This document shows positions 36,298-46,410 of a DNA stretch of 64,000 nt, piece after piece; the stretch's first letter is position 1, and each line of letters starts with the position of its first letter. The stretch lies in contig JAURVB010009670.1 of the NCBI GenBank assembly GCA_033002965.1, positions 1 to 64,000 of the forward strand. The letters run 5' to 3'. Below the pieces are notes generated by a model. It was given only the letters and a program-made list of their open reading frames with translations, did not search any database and had not been told where the DNA came from. The translations under genes were made by a program, and so were the position numbers. The stretch comes from Piper betle (taxonomy: Eukaryota; Streptophyta; Magnoliopsida; Piperales; Piperaceae).

Positions 36298-37445
36298 GCT
36301 GTTGACATAAGAGTCGAGATAAAATGTCAGCTATTTTATTATCACTTCCTTTTATGTGTTCCCAATTTATATTGGTCCCACGAGTTAAGAGAAAGTTTTG
36401 AAACTTAAGCCATCTTTTAGCATTAAGTCCTTTTGTCTTACCCTTTAATTGTTGTGAGAATTTTACAATAGCCTCACAGTTTGTTCGAATTGTAAATTCT
36501 TTCTTACCTGTAATAAAAAGTTCAAAAGCTTCTAAAGCGTAAATTACAGCAAGAATTTCGTAATCAAGACTTGTCATATAACCTGTTTGTTCTTTGTATT
36601 TTCCACTTCCATATCTACATATTGCTTCTTCTGTTTTAGGTGCGTATTTATGTTCTTTTTAGAAGAACAGCACCCCATCCTTGGTCACAACCGTCGCACT
36701 CAACTACTAAATAGTCTGTGTCAAGGGGTAAATATAACTGTGGCAAATTCTTTACCAATGTTTTAATTTTCTTAATAAGTTTAATATCTTCGGAGTTGAA
36801 GAAATTTAGGCCTGTTTGGTTTGTTTTATTGTATAAAGGTCCAGTATATTTTCCTAAATCCTTTATAAAATTCCTTGTATAATTTAATATACCAAGGAAA
36901 CTTCTTAATTATTTTGCATCTTCCATTTTGTCTGGGAAATCTAAAATTTTAGATGCAATATGAGGTTGTAATTTTATAGTTCCTTGGCCTAATTCAGTGC
37001 CAAGGAAAGATATGTGAGTCTTATTTATTTCCATTTTCTTTTTGGAAATAATCAGACCATGTTGTTCAAACAAGGCTAGCACAGTGTATAGATGTGCATA
37101 GTGTTGTTCTTGTGTTTTGGAAAATACAAGTATGTCATCAATGTACACACATGTAAATTCTGTGTAATGTTTAAAAACTGAATCCATTTTTCGTTGGAAT
37201 ATTTGTGGAGCAGTTTTTAAACCAAACGGCATTACTAGCCATTCGTAATGGCCATTGGGACAAGAGAAGGCTGTCCATTGTATAGAGTCAGGGTGCATCT
37301 TAATTTGCCAAAAACCTGACTTTAAGTCAAACTTTGAATAAAACTTTGATGATTGTATTCTATTAATAAGTTATTCTTTATCAGGTATTTTATACCCATC
37401 TTCCCTTGTATTGTCATTCAATCTCTTGTAATTGAAGACCATCCG
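36290..37445 (-). pseudogene. Endogenous pararetrovirus (Caulimoviridae) reverse transcriptase-RNase H, inactive
   Basis: On the minus strand: the reverse transcriptase core with GHYEWLVMPFGLKTAPQIFQ and the catalytic box YIDDILVF (about 37140), then a connection region. RNase H follows, with MTSLDYEILAVIYALEAFE and the C-terminal GSDNKIADILSRL. The wording is caulimovirid, not Ty3/gypsy. In-frame stops occur near 37367-37369, near 36912 and near 36660, and homology ends near 37445. Gag, protease and the rest of the polyprotein are absent. No LTR or integrase accompanies it, as expected for pararetroviral sequences inserted by illegitimate recombination. It cannot encode a working polymerase. 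Confidence 0.82.
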
Positions 37446-37890
37446 GGATTGTTTCCTGAGAAATTATCATATCCTTGTGTTTTAACAAGTATTTTAATAT
37501 ATTTACTAAAATCTTTAATTAACATGGAAAAATTTTTACAAGTGTATATGATTGGAAAAGCTGTGTAGGCTGTGATTTTATACTAAAAAGTGAAAACAAT
37601 CGAGAGGATTTGAGAGGAGAAGTTCGAGAAAACCGAAAGTGTGATGAAGTAAATAAAAAAATTCTCTTTCCTCTTTCCATTGGCGAAGACATAGTCCACC
37701 AACAGATTAATCTTCTTATTCTTCACAAGAATAAAAGGCGAGGAAGTTACCTATTATATATACATATATACATATATATATATATAAGATCTTTATTCAA
37801 AAATAAATAAATTTCAATATTTTCTTAGACTGGTGTTCTTGTGTTTATTTAATTTTAAATTAAATAAATAAAAGCCCTTAAAATAAGCCT
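37446..37890. other. AT-rich DNA upstream of the hAT-derived gene
   Basis: Contains TATATACATATATAC-type stretches (about 37756-37788) that could serve as a TATA region for the plus-strand gene starting near 37.9 kb. No gene seen. Confidence 0.35.
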
Positions 37891-37894
37891 AATA

Positions 37895-38164
37895 TTTATA
37901 TATGCCAAAAAAAAAAGTTTTTGTTTTCCAAAAAAGAGAAATAAAAGGGAATAAAAGGAGACGGGTAAACGTACCCCTGCCCCCCAAATCCCCACCTCCA
38001 ACTCCGCCTCCGACCCCCGAAACCCTAATACCCGACCCCGGAAACCCTAACTCGGTCCTTCGGTCGGCCCGCCGGGCCCCGGCCCGACTCCTCCCCTGTC
38101 CGGCCGGACGCCGCCGGCGGACTCGCCGGATCCGACAGCAACTCTTCCTTCCTTCTCCTCGCAG
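37895..38164 (+). promoter_or_regulatory. Probable non-coding first exon of the BED/hAT gene with two telo-boxes
   Basis: GC-rich island, in contrast to its surroundings, ending at a donor CTCGCAG/GTATAC. Two telo-box motifs AAACCCTAA sit at 38020-38028 and 38042-38050, a feature of plant genes expressed in dividing cells. The next acceptor in phase with a leader is TTTGTAG at 40810, just before the coding exon. A methionine frame through the island exists but is proline/arginine low-complexity and probably not translated. Confidence 0.5.
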
Positions 38165-39558
38165 GTATACGAAATCTCTTCTTCCACTGTCGAAAAAATT
38201 ATTTTCTTTCTTTCTGTTGTAGCTTTACATGTTTATCTTGCTCTGCTTGATGGATTTGTGTTAATGAGTTTTGTTTATTGGGCTGTTGATGGTTGTTTGG
38301 TTGAGTTATGGAGTTTTAAGCTTTCCTTCAGAGACTACCAGTATAATAGGAGCATCCGTCCACAAAAGGATCACCCTTCTCTCCCCGGGTGAACTATATA
38401 GCCAAGAGAAACTATAAACCAGAATAGAAGAGTTTGCCGTACGCATGAGTAAATATTTCGTAGTAGCCTCATTATACCATATATTAGTTCATCAATTAGG
38501 TCAGACATTTTGACTCTTCCACGGATTTCGCTATTATAACACGATATGATAATCGATATGATGACAATGTAGTAGTTGTCATTGATCAGAAATCCAAAAG
38601 GAACCCGATTTTTTGGAGAGATTGCTTGGGTATTGACAATTGAATTTTACTGAGATAGTTTTATTAGCTCTGAGGTATTATAAATAATAGTCGATGAGAT
38701 TAATCAAGTAGGATATATAAAATGGATCAATTATGGTAACGATGTCTCATGCATACCCCTTCACTTTTCCCCTTATTTATTCTTTCTTTATTCATTCTTT
38801 AAAAATTCTTTAAAATATAATCAAAAGGGAATAAAAAAACGAAAACATGGTTCTTGGAGTTGTACTCAGCTATTCATGTAGTCAATGTATGTATATCATT
38901 GTTTGTTTTTGTATTGTTTAGATTTTCGTATTTATTCTTTGTATTTTTTAGATTTTTTTGTTGTATGGCTAACTTATGATTGTGGGGTGTTTTATGCTTG
39001 CTTCTTCATCTTATAATCAGCTGCCCATGTAGTTAATGTATGTTTGATTGTATGTATATCAATTTGTTTTTCTTATTTTTTAGTTGTTTATCTTGCTTTC
39101 TTGTTGTTGATTGTTGTTGGGTTGAGTTATGGTGGTGGGGCGTTCTATGCTTGCTTCTTGTAAGCTTCCTTCTATGCTCATATAGTCAATGTGTGTTTGC
39201 TTGTCTTTTGATCAAAATTTCTTGTAAATTTTAATTGCTTATCTTGCTTTCTTGCTGGATTGGTAGTACGTTATGTATTGGGTTCTCGGTTGTTGTTTGG
39301 TTGAGTTTTGGTTGTGGGATGTTGTAAGCTTCCTTCTTGTACGTACACTCAACTGCCATGTGGTCAATGATTACCATCTACGTTTGTCTCTAAGTTATTC
39401 TATAACAGCTGCACGTGTAGAGAGGAGGAACAAACCAACCCAAATAAACAAAACTACTATTTCCAAAAATATTGCATCATATTTTTCTTTCTTTCAAGTA
39501 CTATGTCCATCTAAATTTGTTGATATAGAGATTCCCGCATTTTTGACAACCAACCTCC

Positions 39559-39806
39559 ATCAAGCCCCGTGCCCTATCAATTCCATCGAGCTTCCTCAAC
39601 ATGCACTCTATTTTTATCTCCAAAATCCAATCCAATATCCTTTGTTGCTCCTATACCACTTCCCCCTACAAGCAGAGGCATAGAGGCAAGCCCCGTGCCC
39701 TATCAATTCGATTAAGCTTCCTCAACATACACTCTTTTTTATCTCCAAAATCCAATGTAATATCCTCTATTGCTCCTCTACCACTCCCTACAGGCAGAGG
39801 CACAAG
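39559..39806 (+). repeat. Tandem duplication of about 125 bp
   Basis: CAAGCCCCGTGCCCTATCAA occurs near 39561 and again near 39690. Each copy is followed by AGCTTCCTCAACAT, CTCCAAAATCCAAT and GCAGAGGCA in the same order, with few changes, so the duplication is recent. Confidence 0.85.
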
Positions 39807-39927
39807 TATAGGCACAACAGGTATACAGTATACACGCACACCCACCCACCCACATAACAATAACAAAAGCACTCTCTTGTTTATTTAGTCTGTTTGTTTA
39901 TATCTAAAGTGCATAGCATTTTTTTAT

Positions 39928-40540
39928 GAGCTCAATGGATCTTTTATATGATGGTTATTTGGTTGTCTTGCGGACCAAGAGATAAATGGATAAGCTTGAT
40001 AAAGACAGTTATACTAGGAGCATAATGGCTCTATAATTTGATGGTTATTTAGTTGTCTTGCTGGCTAGAAATGGAACTTAAGTGAGCTTGTTGGATGTAG
40101 TTATATTGTATGAGCTCAATGGTGTTAGGCCCAATGGGCCTTGAAACAAGTGCCACTGACTTCTCTTAATCCAAAAGCTAGTTCAGAGAATAAAGCTTCC
40201 GATTAAATATATATAAGACACGAACCTCTTCCACGACCAATGTGGGACTAACCCAACAAATGGTCCTATGATTTGATGGTAATTTAGTTGTCTATCTGAC
40301 TAAGAGAGAAATGAATAAGCTTGGTTGCACTGTGTATGAGCTCAATGCCTCTATTATTTGAGGATAATTTTGTTGCCTTGCTGGCCAAAAGAAATGTGAG
40401 TGAGCTTGTTGGATATAGTTTATTGTAGCAGCTCAATGGCTCTCTTATTTGATGGAAATTTTGTGTCTTTCTGGCTGGAAAGAAATATTAATAAGTTTGG
40501 TGGATATGGTTGCATTGTCAAATGTAGTCTTATATGATCT
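39928..40540 (+). repeat. Tandem array, five units of about 90-110 bp
   Basis: Units start GAGC(T)CAATGG at about 39928, 40018, 40112, 40338 and 40430. Each has TTTGATGG(T)TATTT.GTTGTC.TGCTGGC and AAGCTTG(T)TGGATAT. The third unit is split by the solo LTR at 40123-40258. Units differ by roughly one base in six. Confidence 0.75.
40123..40258 (-). mobile_element. TRIM solo LTR with perfect 5-bp TSD
   Basis: On the minus strand it begins TGTTGGGTTAGTCCCACAT and ends GGGCCTAACA, with the family block AGCTTTATTCTCTGAACTAGC inside. Flanks are AATGG on both sides (40118-40122 and 40259-40263). At 136 bp, it is a single LTR of the same TRIM family as 11272 and 13536, left after LTR-LTR recombination. 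Confidence 0.88.
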
Positions 40541-40821
40541 TGATGACTCAATAATTGGTGATGCAGAACAATGTTTGTTGTGTCTGATTTTGTAATTTGT
40601 TTTAGTGTAAAATGCATGTCTGAGTGTGATGTGTGTTCTCGTTTGGGATCAATGAGCAAATGACCAAAAGAATAATGTTTACTGTGGAGGAATTGAAAAA
40701 GGATTCAACTCTTTGTGTGTTTGGTCAGGTACTTTTAAGTATTTGAGACAATGCAGAGTTGCTGGCCTAAACTTTAAGTGATCAATGAGTTGTTACTTGT
40801 GTCTTTGTAGGATCTCTCAAA

Positions 40822-40884
40822 ATGTCTGAAGTGGATACAGAACTGAATAATAATAATAATTCAGGCAAGAAAAAATGGCTGTAA
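40822..40884 (+). CDS. Upstream ORF overlapping the BED/hAT start codon
   Basis: Twenty codons, MSEVDTELNNNNNSGKKKWL then TAA. The first ATG after the acceptor at 40810 is this one. Its stop lies seven bases past the main ATG in another frame (ATGGCTGTAA). A ribosome that translates it would pass the main start, so it is expected to depress translation unless leaky scanning occurs. Its context (AAAATGT) is weak. I see no conservation evidence from one sequence. It could be an uncommon leader artefact if the true transcript starts later. Confidence 0.4.
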   Translation: MSEVDTELNNNNNSGKKKWL

Positions 40885-43059
40885 GTAGGAAGAGAGAAAC
40901 AGGTGGTGAAATAGTCGCTGTAAACCCCTCAGCACCCACCAGAAAGCGTAGACGCACGTCAGCTGTGTGGGAACATTTTACTAGGATTCAAGATGAAGAG
41001 GGAACATGGGCTATGTGTAATCATTGTAAGAAGAGGTTTACAGGAGGCAGTAGAAGTGGTACCACCCATTTGAGGAAACACGCTATTTCTTGTTTAGCAT
41101 ACAGGCAGGGCACTAGAAATGTTGGAGATGCTTCTCAACCATCTTTTTCAGGACTCCTTAGGAAGCACAAGGATAGTGTTGTTACCGCTGCAAATCAGAA
41201 AAAGGATGTAATAACCAGGGTTGAAAATACCAACTTTAATCAAGAATCCAGTCTATATGACCTTGCCCGAATGATCATTTTGCACGAGTACCCTTTTTCA
41301 ATTGTTGAGCATGCTGGCTTTCGGGCTTATGTGTATCGTCTTCAGCCAAGGTTTAATTTTGTTTCCTCATCTGACATGAGGGCTGGTTGCATTGCAGTGT
41401 TTGAAAGTGAAAAACAGAAGTTGTATGAAGTGATGAATAAACTCCAACGCAAAGTCAACTTTAGTTTGGATTTGGGCAGCTCTGGGGACGATGGTAGGTA
41501 CTTGTGCTTATCATGCCATTATGTTGATGAAGACTGGAAGTTGAGAAAGAAACTTCTGAAGTATTGTGAATTTAGCACTCCTCAGAGTAGTGTGGACATT
41601 GCAGAAGCCATCAGCACAACATTGTCCGAATGGAGTCTTGACAGGAAATTGTGCAGTTTAGTTGTGGATGACTATTTATCGATGGAAGTGATTGTTGCTG
41701 AATTTGCCAAAATCCTCTCTACGAAGGAAATAGAACCGGTGGATATAATTTTTCTGTCTTGCTACGCATGTACACTTATTTCAATGGTTCAAGATGGTTT
41801 TGACTCAATTAGCGAGGTGATCTCAAAAATTCGTGAGAGTTTCAAATATGTGAATTCATCAGAAGAAAGGCAGAAGGTATTTCATGGCATGTTAGAATCA
41901 GTTCAATTTACATTAGTACTTGATGAGCCTACGAGATGGCAATCAACTTTTACAATGCTCGAACTCGCCCTAAATCGTAGGGATTTTTTTGTCCGCATGG
42001 CTGAAGTGGATGCTGACTTCACATGTCCTTCTCTAATTGAGTGGGATATGTTAAAGCATGTTCTTGAATGTTTGAAGACATTTTATGATGCGACAGAAGT
42101 TCTTTATCGGCCCAAACCTCCCACTGCAAATCTTTATTTTGGTATCATCTGTGAACTTTACTTGGCCCTAAAGGATTGGTGTGCAAGTTCCCATCCTTCT
42201 ATAGCATTCATGGCCTCAAAAATGATGGAAAAATTCAAAAGTTATTGGAGTGTTACTCATAAACTGTTGGCTGTATCTGCTATTTTGGATCCTCAACAAA
42301 AGATGAAGCCAGTAGAGCTTTACTTCCCGATGATATTTGGTGATGATGAGGCAAAGCAAAAAATAAAGGATGTTAATGTTGTATTGACAGAGCAGTTCCA
42401 TAAGTATTCCATCAACTCAGCACATACTGTAGACGGTCAGACCCTTCTTTGTTATGCCGAGAATGGAAGTGCTGGAGGTGAAACTGTTGGAGTTGACGAA
42501 TCGTCACATGCTCAGTTGGCAAGCAGGTTGAAACGACTTGATAAGTTTCTCCAGGAGAGCTCATCAAGCCAATCATCAAAGACTGAGCTTGATATGTATT
42601 TGGAGGAGGTAAATTATCCTGTAAAAGATGGCCTAGGTGTTGATTTTGACATTCTGCATTGGTGGAAACTGAATGCTCCAAAGTATCCTATCCTAGCACA
42701 AATGGCTAGCAATATTTTGGCTATTCCTATATCTACTGTTGTGTCCAAGGGCTCATGGAACTCTGGGGGGCGAGTTGTGGATCAATATAGAAATTCATAC
42801 CATCTGAAAACTTCTAATGATTTGTTATATGCTCAAGATTGGCTACGCAGTGATTTAGAAGGTAAAAAGAAGGATGCATATTTACATGAAATGTAAAATG
42901 GTCTATCTTAAGCTTGTTTATTTGTTCGTCTAAGCCTGACTGATGCATTGATTGATGACAGGAAAACCAATTGATGGAACATTGGATACGCTTTCAAGTA
43001 TGTTATCCATGGATGTAGATGAGAACCAAGGGTACATGTTTACAAACACAGCAGTATGA
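40875..43059 (+). CDS. BED zinc-finger, domesticated hAT-transposase protein (DAYSLEEPER/RICESLEEPER type)
   Basis: The main exon is open from 40875 and, unspliced, ends at 42896 (673 residues). A GT (42862) to AG (42961) intron of 100 bases would replace the last 11 residues with 32, ending at 43057-43059. That gives 694 residues, close to DAYSLEEPER's length. Domains seen: a basic patch RKRRR (23-27); a BED finger with C48, C51, H65 and H69/C73 in VWEHF...GTTHLRKHAISC; the hAT RNase-H-like region, with DEPTRWQSTFTML; and the C-terminal hAT dimerisation region from about residue 568 (LDMYLEEVNYP ... SGGRVVDQYRNS). The first catalytic region reads SLDLGSS where transposases have T-D-x-W-T-S, and VDDYLSME replaces VDNASxNE, so transposase activity is doubtful. 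No terminal inverted repeats flank it. Family knowledge: such proteins bind DNA and regulate plant development. The gene is intact and most likely functional. Confidence 0.85.
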
Positions 43060-44660
43060 CATACCAATTAGGTACACTTTGACTTTTGTTTTCTGATTTT
43101 TCCTTGGCAAGATTTGTAATATTTTTTCTGCTGGTTTCAGTATATGGTGGAGTAGAGACAATCTTGAGTTGTGAGTAGGGAAATTATACCCTGACTGCTT
43201 CAACTCAAACTTCCTGATCTGAAATCACTGGAGAGACAAGTCCCGATCTGTATATGTTTAGCATTTTTTTTTCCACTTTTACAGGTTGGATATAGTTTTT
43301 AGGCTTTATAATATGACTATAGATGTTAATGATGCAACAACTTAGATTGGTTTGTTATTGCATTTCAACTTTTTTGGTATGTGAGCTATCATTTTCTTGC
43401 TTGATGTTTATGTTTCTCCATCATTTTTGATGGTGGTGAATTAAAAAATCACTTGATCATACACCTAATTGCAAATGAATAGGGTCAAAGACATGTATCT
43501 TGTTCTATCACTGCGTGATTGTGGATCATGTCAATGCTTGAATAGATCTTCTTAACATCTCTAAAGAGTTATATATTTTTCTATTAACTTTTCACTTGAA
43601 TTCTTCTTAGCCATGTGATTATATCTAAACCCAATTAACAACTTCTAAAACTATGTATTGCGTGTACTCAAGTTGAAAAATTACTTCGGACTTTTTGCGT
43701 ATGGGTGTGCTCACCTAAAACACCAATTCAAGTGCTCGTTGTCATCTGTTTTGTCGTATCATAATAACATTGACATTGTCTACCATTTTTTGTTGGTTGA
43801 AAATTTGTCATGTCTTTTGTTTTCTTGGCATATCTTAATGCTTGTATGACAGTTGTTGTGAAGTCAAGTCTGGGTTCCCTGTTTATAATTGAGGGTGCAT
43901 ATCCATTGGCTTAGCACTTAGATAAAAACAGGTAAATTAATTTTCTTTCGGAATAAAAATAAAATACACCCTTTTCGCCTTTGGCTAGAATACTGTAAAT
44001 TTTAGCTTCTGAAAAGCTATGGCCTTGATTGCTCTAAAAAGCAAAAAAATCTACATGTGTTCTTCATTCATGTTGGTAGGTTTTTGTTTTCTTGATGAAG
44101 ATGGCTTAGTTTATGTTAGGTATATGCTGTAACCTTTATTGAGATTGCAGCAAGAGCTTAAGTTTGGTTGCCTCACTCACAATCTTTAACATCACCCCCA
44201 ACCTTGTGTCAGTGGTTTAAATCTATGGAACAAAAATCTAACCATGCCTAAGAGATGAAGCTTTCTATAAAATTTTCCAACTCAAGAAATTAGAGAGGGG
44301 ATTTGCTGCATTCTTAAGCTCTTCATAGCTAATCTATGTTTGTTTGCCAGAAAGATTTCCTTCTTCTTGAACCTAAATTTTTTATAGGCTGCAAATCTTG
44401 TGCCATGTAAAATATTCAAAATATGTTTTTAGATATTCCTTTGTTATATATGATAGTATTGTCATCGACCATCCTCCTATTTTTTGATATAGCCTCACAA
44501 ATTCAGAGCGACTGGTTGGTGATGGAAAATATGTACTAAAATGCTCACTTGAATTCACAGAAAAGGGGGAAACAACAAAAGAATGTTACATTTTGTTTAT
44601 ATGTACAAATTGCAACATGTTTGTATTTTGATCCCTCATCAAGTCCATATTGGAGGGAAA
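43060..44660. other. 3' flanks of the BED/hAT gene and the dehydratase
   Basis: Two genes converge here (plus-strand BED/hAT and minus-strand dehydratase). The sequence should hold both 3' untranslated regions. No other gene seen; the frame at 43658-43849 has no recognisable character. Confidence 0.4.
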
Positions 44661-45830
44661 TTAAGGTTGAATGCATGTATAACTTCCAAGAACCCTAAGG
44701 AACCCCGAAATCTCTTCCAAACCTCGGACAGCACTGCTCACTTTCTTGTCCGATAAACTCCCGTCGACGTCCAAGATGAAGATGTAATCAAAATAAGTCG
44801 CCTTGCCGTCTGCACCGGCGGACCGAATAGGCTTTGTCCGGTTCGGCCTATGTTCGACCCTGGCAACGTGCACACCCCGACTTTCGAATTGCCACATTGC
44901 CCGATAAAGATCGGACACGCCGTTGGTTAGGGCGAAGGCCAGCGTTGTCTTCTCCTCCGCGGCCTTCGTCGTGCTCGTTGTGCCGGAGACGGCAGCACTC
45001 ATAGGTCCTAGTTCCAAGAACCTGTTGAAGTTCCCGGTCTTGTCTTGGAAGTTCTCTTGGACGATGCGTAGCCCGAATTCCTTTGCCGCGATCTTGCTAC
45101 CGATCACGGCGGTGTCGATAATTTGATTGTCCGAGATATACTTGGCCGCATCCGCAGCATTGGCCACCTCCTCGATCTCCAAGTTCATGGACATCAACCG
45201 TGCCCGACAGTGACTAAGAGCCTGCGGGTGGCTCAAGACCCGTTTAATACCGGACGTGGTCGTGCCATTCACGGCCAAGAGGCAGTGATTGACCGACACA
45301 ACCAGTTCACTTAGGATCCGGACACCGCCATGCCGGAGGAGGAGGTCAAGATTCCGGTCAATGGCCCCGTCGATCGAGTTCTCGACCGGCACGACCGCGC
45401 GGTCCGCGGTCTTCTCCTCGATACACCGGAAGGCCTCGTCCATCTGGTCACAGGGGACGGCCTGGTGGGCAGTGGGGAAGACCTTCAATGCGGCCTCTTG
45501 GCAATACGATCCTCGGACACCCTGGTAGGCTACTCGGACAGGCCGTCCGGAGTAGTCCGGAGCCGGCGGACATGGTCCGGATGGATGTTGGAAGAGCCTC
45601 TCTAGCTCCAACACTTTGATCTCATGCCCAAAGCTTGAAGCTATCTCCTCTGCAGTCCTCACTGGAGATGGCTCAATCCTAATACTGGGTTCCTTCCTCC
45701 TTGTGCTTGAGTTGTTGCTGGCCGCCCTCCTTGGATATGATTGTTGGCATGACTTGAATGAAGCTACCATACTTTTGGTATAATTTGTACTACTCGTGCA
45801 ACATGACGGGGCAGGGATTCTAATTGCCAT
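44661..45830 (-). CDS. ADT-like: Arogenate/prephenate dehydratase, atypical, single exon, plastid-targeted
   Basis: 389 residues, no intron, as in several plant ADTs. The first 60 or so residues are Ser/Thr/Arg-rich and resemble a plastid transit peptide. The dehydratase domain (about 97-275) shows VAYQGVRGSYCQEAAL, VVPVENSIDGAIDRNLDLLL, VLSHPQALSHC and AVIGSKIAAKEFGL. An ACT domain (about 295-385) ends FLRVLGSY. Family knowledge: it makes phenylalanine from arogenate, or phenylpyruvate from prephenate, in plastids. Odd: the invariant TRF motif reads NRF (Asn269). The Phe-binding ESRP motif is EHRP (326-329), and the GALV segment is GVSDL (304-308). The frame is clean and GC-rich, so these are real substitutions. 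They could mean a catalytically weak or feedback-insensitive paralogue. A cytosolic or non-enzymatic role is also possible. Confidence 0.9.
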   Translation of the reverse strand: MAIRIPAPSCCTSSTNYTKSMVASFKSCQQSYPRRAASNNSSTRRKEPSIRIEPSPVRTAEEIASSFGHEIKVLELERLFQHPSGPCPPAPDYSGRPVRVAYQGVRGSYCQEAALKVFPTAHQAVPCDQMDEAFRCIEEKTADRAVVPVENSIDGAIDRNLDLLLRHGGVRILSELVVSVNHCLLAVNGTTTSGIKRVLSHPQALSHCRARLMSMNLEIEEVANAADAAKYISDNQIIDTAVIGSKIAAKEFGLRIVQENFQDKTGNFNRFLELGPMSAAVSGTTSTTKAAEEKTTLAFALTNGVSDLYRAMWQFESRGVHVARVEHRPNRTKPIRSAGADGKATYFDYIFILDVDGSLSDKKVSSAVRGLEEISGFLRVLGSYTCIQP

Positions 45831-45974
45831 GGATGAATAGATACTGCTACTCTATGATGAATTTTTTTGTTGGGTTTTTTTCTTTTGGGGAGAGGAGGAG
45901 GAAGAAGGAGGTGCTATGGCCAAAAGACCTCAAGAATGTGATCCCTACGGAGACAATGGTAGGTGGGAGGGGAG

Positions 45975-45982
45975 TATATATA
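45975..45982 (-). promoter_or_regulatory. TATA box of the dehydratase gene
   Basis: Minus-strand CTATATATAC within a C-rich context, 145 bases before the ATG. This leaves room for a leader of about 110 bases. Confidence 0.55.
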
Positions 45983-46283
45983 GTGGGAGGGGAGGGTGGT
46001 TAGTGGAGGAAGGAGAAGAGGAGGAGGTGCCAAATAAAATAGCTAAGGAAATTACCACAAAGGTATAATGAAAGAGTGGGAGGCGAGGCCAAGTCTTGGA
46101 GTGTGGGTGGGGGCATTGAAGGGGAAGTTGGCCTCCCTCTTTCTCCCTCCCTTCACACAACGTGGGCTAATTACATCAATTGCTGTCTTTGGTTGAACCT
46201 TGGAAATATTTTGGGGGTCTTTCCTTGATCCAACCACCATTGACCCATTAAGGGGGTTACTATAAAAAAGGCATCTTGCCATC

Positions 46284-46344
46284 AATATATATATATATAT
46301 ATATATATAAATAAGCACGGTCTTAATTAATATAACCCATAATA

Positions 46345-46379
<35 letters not shown>

Positions 46380-46410
46380 CACGGTCTTAATTAATATAAC
46401 CCATAATAGT
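46284..46410. repeat. Tandem duplication with (AT)n tracts
   Basis: An (AT)n run followed by AAGCACGGTCTTAATTAATA and TAACCCATAATAG occurs twice in succession. The AT tracts differ in length (about 24 and 28 bases) but the unique parts are identical, so this is a recent duplication. Confidence 0.9.

Larger units (their letters stand above)
38165..40810 (+). other. Long leader intron of the BED/hAT gene
   Basis: Between donor GTATAC at 38165 and acceptor TTTGTAG at 40804-40810. T-rich, with two sets of tandem repeats and a TRIM solo LTR annotated separately. No coding sequence recognised. Confidence 0.5.

Noticed and set aside
42412..42681. Minus-strand frame inside the hAT-derived gene
   Set aside because: Shadow of the intact plus-strand frame.
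45123..45605. Plus-strand frames opposite the dehydratase
   Set aside because: Antisense shadows of a GC-rich real coding sequence.
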